Shown here piece by piece: positions 58,701-64,000 of a DNA stretch of 64,000 nt. How positions within the stretch are numbered: the first letter of the stretch is position 1; the number at the start of each line of letters is the position of its first letter. This DNA comes from Aurelia coerulea. Taxonomy: Eukaryota; Cnidaria; Scyphozoa; Semaeostomeae; Ulmaridae. A model generated the notes under the pieces. It searched no databases, was not told the origin of the DNA, and was given only the letters and a program-made list of their open reading frames with translations. The translations under genes and the position numbers were made by a program. The stretch covers positions 18,770,501 through 18,834,500 of the forward strand of contig CM076959.1 in NCBI GenBank assembly GCA_039566865.1, read 5' to 3'.

Positions 58701-61700
58701 AAGGCTATAGCCTTACTTTTTGCCAAAAAATCATTAATTTCAAAATGGGCCTATTTTTGCAAAAAAGCAAAAGCTATAGCCTTACTTTTTCCCCAAAAAT
58801 CAGTAATTTCAAAATGGGCCTTTTTTTTGCAATATAGCAAAGGCTATAGCCTTACTTTTTGCCCAAAAATCAGTAATTTCAAAATGGGCCTATTTTTGCA
58901 AAAAAGCAAAGGCTATAGCCTTACTTTTTGCCCAAAAATCAGTAATTTCAAAATGGGCCTTTTTTGCAATATAGCAAAGGCTATAGCCTTACTTTTTGCC
59001 CAAAAATCAGTAATTTCAAAATGGGCCTATTTTTGCAAAAAAAGCAAAGGCTATAGCCTTACTTTTTGCCCAAAAATCAGTAATTTCAAAATGGGCCTAT
59101 TTTTGCAAAAAAGGAAAGGCTATAGCCTTACTTTTTGCCCAAAAATCAGTAATATCAAAATGGGCCTATTTTTACAAAATAGCAAAGGCTATAGCTTAAC
59201 TTTTTGGCCAAAAATCAGTAATTTCAAAATGGGCCTATTTTTGCAAAAAAGCAAAGGCTATAGCCTTACTTTTTGCCCAAAAATCAGTAATTTCAAAATG
59301 GGCCTATTTTTGCAAAAAAGCAAAGGCTATAGCCTTACTTTTTGCCCAAAAATCAGTAATTTCAAATTGGGCCTATTTTTGCAAAAAAGCAAAGGCTATA
59401 GCCCCCTTACGTTTTGCCCAAAAATCAGTAATTCCAAAATGGGCCTATTTTTGCAAAAAAGCAAAGGCTATAGCATAACATTTTGCCCAAAAATCAGTAA
59501 TTTCAAAATGGGCCTATTTTTGCAAAAATGCAAAGGCTATAGCCTTACATTTTGCCAAAAAATCATTAATTTCAAAATGGGCCTATTTTTGCAAAAAAGC
59601 AAAAGCTATAGCCTTACTTTTTGCCCAAAAATCAGTAATTTCAAAATGGGCCTTTTTTTGCAATATAGCAAAGGCTTTAGCCTTACTTTTTGCCCAAAAA
59701 TCAGTAATTTCAAAATGGGCCTATTTTTGCAAAAAAGCAAAGGCTATAGCCTTACTTTTTGCCCAAAAATCAGTAATTTCAAAATGGGCCTTTTTTTGCA
59801 ATATAGCAAAGGCTATAGCCTTACTTTTTGCCCAAAAATCAGTAATTTCAAAATGGGCCTATTTTGCAAAAAAGCAAAGGCTATAGCCTTACTTTTTGCC
59901 CAAAAATCAGTAATTTCAAAATGGGCCTATTTTTGCAAAAAAGCAAAGGCTATAGCCTTACTTTTTGCCAAAAAATCATTAATTTCAAAATGGGCCTATT
60001 TTTGCAAAAAAGCAAAACCTATAGCCTTACTTTTTGCCCAAAAATCAGTAATTTCAAAATGGGCCTTTTTTTGCAATATAGCAAAGGCAAAGGCTATAGC
60101 CCCCTTACTTTTTGCCCAAAAATCAGTAATTCCAAAATGGGCCTATTTTTGCAAAAAAGCAAAGGCTATAGCATAAAATTTTGCCCAAAAATCAGTAATT
60201 TCAAAATGGGCCTATTTTTGCAAAACAGCAAAGGCTATAGCCTAACTTTTTGCCCAAAAATCAGTAATTTCAAAATGGGCCTATTTTTGCAAAAAGGCAA
60301 AGGCTATAGCCTTACTTTTTGCCCAAAAATCATTAATTTCAAAATGGGCCTATTTTTGCAAAAAAGCAAAGGCTATAGCCTTACTTTTTTCCCAAAAATC
60401 AGTAATTTCAAAATAGGCCTATTTTTGCAAAAAAGCAAAGGCTATAGCCTTACTTTTTGCCCAAAAATCAGTAATTTCAAAATGGGCCTATTTTTGCAAA
60501 AAAGCAAAGGCTATAGCCTTACTTTTTGCCCAAAAATCAGTAATTTCAAAATGGGCCTATTTTTGCAAAAAAGCAAAGGCTATAGCCTTACTTTTTGCCC
60601 AAAAATCAGTAATTTCAAAATGGGCCTATTTTTGCAAAAAAGCAAAGGCTATAGCCTTACTTTTTGCCCAAAAATCAGTAATTTCAAAATGGGCCTATTT
60701 TTGCAAAAAAGCAAAGGCTATAGCCTTACTTTTTGCCCAAAAATCAGTAATTTCAAAATGGGCCTATTTTTGCAAATAAGCAAAGGCTATAGCCTTACTT
60801 TTTGCCCAAAAATCAATAATTTCAAAATGGGCCTATTTTTGCAAAAAAGCAAAGGCTATAGCCTTACTTTTTGCGAAAAAATCAGTAATTTCAATATGGG
60901 CCTATTTTTGCAAAAAAGCAAAGGCTATAGCCTTACTTTTTGCCCAAAAATCAGTAATTTCAAAATGGGCCTATTTTTCCAAAATAGCAAAGGCTATAGC
61001 CTAACTTTTTGCCCAAAAATCAGTAATTTCAAAATGGGCCTATTTTTGCAAAAAGGCAAAGGCTATAGTCTTACTTTTTGCCCAAAAGTCATTAATTTCA
61101 AAATGGGCCTATTTTTTCAAAAAAGCAAAGGCTATAGCCTTACTTTTTGCCCAAAAATCAGTAATTTCAAAATGGGCCTATTTTTGCAAAAAAGCAAAGG
61201 CTATAGCCTTACTTTTTGCCCAAAAATCAGTAATTTCAAAATGGGCCTATTTTTGCAAAAAAGCAAAGGCTATAGCCTTACTTTTTTCCCAAAAATCAGT
61301 AATTTCAAAATAGGCCTATTTTTGCAAAAAAGCAAAGGCTATAGCCTTACTTTTTGCCCAAAAATCAGTAATTTCAAAATGGGCCTATTTTTGCAAAAAA
61401 GCAAAGGCTATAGCCTTACTTTTTGCCCAAAAATCAGTAATTTCAAAATGGGCCTATTTTTGCAAAAAAGCAAAGGCTATAGCCTTACTTTTTGCCCAAA
61501 AATCAGTAATTTCAAAATGGGCCTATTTTTGCAAAAAAGCAAAGGCTATAGCCTTACTTTTTGCCCAAAAATCAGTAATTTCAAAATGGGCCTATTTTTG
61601 CAAAAAAGCAAAGGCTATAGCCTTACTTTTTGCCCAAAAATCAGTAATTTCAAAATGGGCCTATTTTTGCAAATAAGCAAAGGCTATAGCCTTACTTTTT

Positions 61701-64000
61701 GCCCAAAAATCAATAATTTCAAAATGGGCCTATTTTTGCAAAAAAGCAAAGGCTATAGCCTTACTTTTTGCGAAAAAATCAGTAATTTCAATATGGGCCT
61801 ATTTTTGCAAAAAAGCAAAGGCTATAGCCTTACTTTTTGCCCAAAAATCAGTAATTTCAAAATGGGCCTATTTTTCCAAAATAGCAAAGGCTATAGCCTA
61901 ACTTTTTGCCCAAAAATCAGTAATTTCAAAATGGGCCTATTTTTGCAAAAAGGCAAAGGCTATAGTCTTACTTTTTGCCCAAAAATCATTAATTTCAAAA
62001 TGGGCCTATTTTTTCAAAAAAGCAAAGGCTATAGCCTTACTTTTTGCCCAAAAATCAGTAATTTCAAAATGGGCCTATTTTTGCAAAAAAGCAAAGGCTA
62101 TAGCCTTACTTTTTGCCCAAAAATCAGTAATTTCAAAATGGGCCTATTTTTGCAAAAAAGCAAAGGCTATAGCCTTACTTTTTGCCCAAAAATCAGTAAT
62201 TTCAAAATGGGCCTATTTTTGCAAATAAGCAAAGGCTATAGCCTTACTTTTTGCCCAAAAATCAATAATTTCAAAATGGGCCTATTTTTGCAAAAAAGCA
62301 AAGGCTATAGCCTTACTTTTTGCGAAAAAATCAGTAATTTCAATATGGGCCTATTTTTGCAAAAAAGCAAAGGCTATAGCCTTACTTTTTGCCCAAAAAT
62401 CAGTAATTTCAAAATGGGCCTATTTTTCCAAAATAGCAAAGGCTATAGCCTAACTTTTTGCCCAAAAATCAGTAATTTCAAAATGGGCCTATTTTTGCAA
62501 AAAGGCAAAGGCTATAGTCTTACTTTTTGCCCAAAAATCATTAATTTCAAAATGGGCCTATTTTTTCAAAAAAGCAAAGGCTATAGCCTTACTTTTTGCC
62601 CAAAAATCAGTAATTTCAAAATGGGCCTATTTTTGCAAAAAAGCAAAGGCTATAGCCTTACTTTTTGCCCAAAAATCAGTAATTTCAAAATGGGCCTATT
62701 TTTGCAAAAAAGCAAAGGCTATAGCCTTACTTTTTGCCCAAAAATCAGTATTTTCAAAATGGGCCTATTTTTGCAAAAAAGCAAAGGCTATAGCCTAACT
62801 TTTCGCCCAAAAATCAGTAATTTCAAAATGGGCCTATTTTTGCAAAAAAGCAAAGGCTATAGCCTTACTTTTTGCCCAAAAATCAGTAATTTCAAAATGG
62901 GCCTATTTTTGCAAATAAGCAAAGGCTATAGCCTTACTTTTTGCCCAAAAATCAATAATTTCAAAATGGGCCTATTTTTGCAAAAAAGCAAAGGCTATAG
63001 CCTTACTTTTTGCGAAAAAATCAGTAATTTCAATATGGGCCTATTTTTGCAAAAAAGCAAAGGCTATAGCCTTACTTTTTGCCCAAAAATCAGTAATTTC
63101 AAAATGGGCCTATTTTTCCAAAATAGCAAAGGCTATAGCCTAACTTTTTGCCCAAAAATCAGTAATTTCAAAATGGGCCTATTTTTGCAAAAAGGCAAAG
63201 GCTATAGTCTTACTTTTTGCCCAAAAATCATTAATTTCAAAATGGGCCTATTTTTTCAAAAAAGCAAAGGCTATAGCCTTACTTTTTGCCCAAAAATCAG
63301 TAATTTCAAAATGGGCCTATTTTTGCAAAAAAGCAAAGGCTATAGCCTTACTTTTTGCCCAAAAATCAGTAATTTCAAAATGGGCCTATTTTTGCAAAAA
63401 AGCAAAGGCTATAGCCTTACTTTTTGCCCAAAAATCAGTAATTTCAAAATGGGCCTATTTTTGCAAAAAAGCAAAGGCTATAGCCTTACTTTTTGCCCAA
63501 AAATCAGTAATTTCAAAATGGGCCTATTTTTGCAAAAAAGCAAAGGCTATAGCCTTACTTTTTGCGAAAAAATCAGTAATTTCAATATGGGCCTATTTTT
63601 GCAAAAAAGCAAAGGCTATAGCCTTACTTTTTGCCCAAAAATCAGAAATTTCAAAATGGGCCTATTTTTGCAAGAAAGCAAAGGCTATAGCCTTACTTTT
63701 TACCCAAAAATCAGTAATTTTAAAATGGGCCTATTTTTGCAAAAAAGCAAAGGCTATAGCCTTACTTTTTGCCCAAAAATCAGTAATTTCAAAATGGGCC
63801 TATTTTTGCAAGAAAGCAAAGGCTATAGGCTTACTTTTTGCCCAAAAATCAGTAATTTCAAAATGGGCCTATTTTTGCAAAAAAGCAAAGGCTATAGCCT
63901 TACTTTTTGCCCAAAAATCAGAAATTTCAAATTGGGCCTATTTTTGCAAAAAAGCAAAGGCTATAGCCTTACTTTTTGCCCAAAAATCAGTAATTTCAAA
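55788..64000 (+). repeat. 69-bp satellite array, about 119 monomers, open at the window end
   Basis: The monomer runs gcaaaggctatagccttact, ttttgcccaaaaatcagtaa, tttcaaaatgggcctatttt, tgcaaaaaa. Spacing between equivalent positions is 69 bp (for example 60434 and 60503). Each unit carries the perfect 14-bp palindrome AAGGCTATAGCCTT. The first one or two units (55788-55920) are the most diverged, as usual at an array edge. From about 60.2 kb, variants recur in a fixed order with 897-bp (13-monomer) spacing, then 552 and 690 bp. Because 69 is a multiple of three, two plus-strand frames stay open for hundreds of codons, but the frame changes at small indels, so no protein is claimed. Confidence 0.97.
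60388..62181 (+). repeat. Two copies of a 13-monomer (897 bp) higher-order repeat
   Basis: Marker variants (ttttttccc with aataggcc, gcaaataagc, caataatttc, gcgaaaaaatc with caatatgg, ttccaaaatagc with cctaac, aaaaaggc with tagtcttac, cattaatttc with ttttttc) appear in the same order in successive blocks. The first marker is at 60384 and 61281 and the gcaaataagc marker is at 60771 and 61668, both 897 bp apart. Shorter derivatives follow (gcaaataagc at 62220 and 62910). Confidence 0.85.

Noticed and set aside
55788..64000. CRISPR-like array
   Set aside because: Repeats are directly adjacent with no unique spacers; this is a eukaryotic satellite.

Overview
The window looks like AT-rich animal nuclear DNA, most likely from a cnidarian (anthozoan or coral type). 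Three things suggest this: a spliced Zic-family zinc-finger gene, long introns with GT-AG boundaries, and many short inverted-repeat elements (MITE-like) and LINE fragments with microsatellite tails. The taxon is an inference; nothing here names a species.

Genes. One gene is clear: a Zic transcription factor on the minus strand (coding start near 29681, last coding base near 22693 or 22924), in two certain coding exons and one probable short third exon, with a 5.6 kb first intron. Its upstream side (about 29.7-30.3 kb) is CpG-richer and carries TALE/PBX-type sites. A second gene, not recognised, runs on the plus strand. Four short exons with good splice sites were found at 8658-8736, 21505-21584, 35288-35379 and 42120-42247. 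The first three join in one open frame, and the whole Zic gene then lies on the opposite strand inside the second of these introns. A small exon joining the third to the fourth was not found. A possible C-terminal exon of another gene lies on the minus strand at 48769-49039.

Repeats by region. 0-21 kb: TA-flanked and fold-back MITEs, a 108-bp tandem repeat, and diverged tandem repeats, one of them interrupted by a TTAA-flanked fold-back element. 22-30 kb: Zic, with repeat-rich intron 1. 30-36 kb: two minus-strand LINE C-terminal fragments and several MITEs. 36-48 kb: more MITEs (one nested in another), a 181-bp tandem repeat, and a tRNA-like remnant. 49-55 kb: a nested MITE pair with target-site duplications, a diverged 160-220 bp tandem repeat, and a LINE tail with a tandem duplication around (ATT)n.

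55.8 kb to the window end: an 8.2 kb satellite of a 69-bp monomer (about 119 copies, continuing out of the window) with a 14-bp perfect palindrome in each unit and 13-monomer higher-order blocks. Its long open frames follow from 69 being divisible by three and are not treated as genes.
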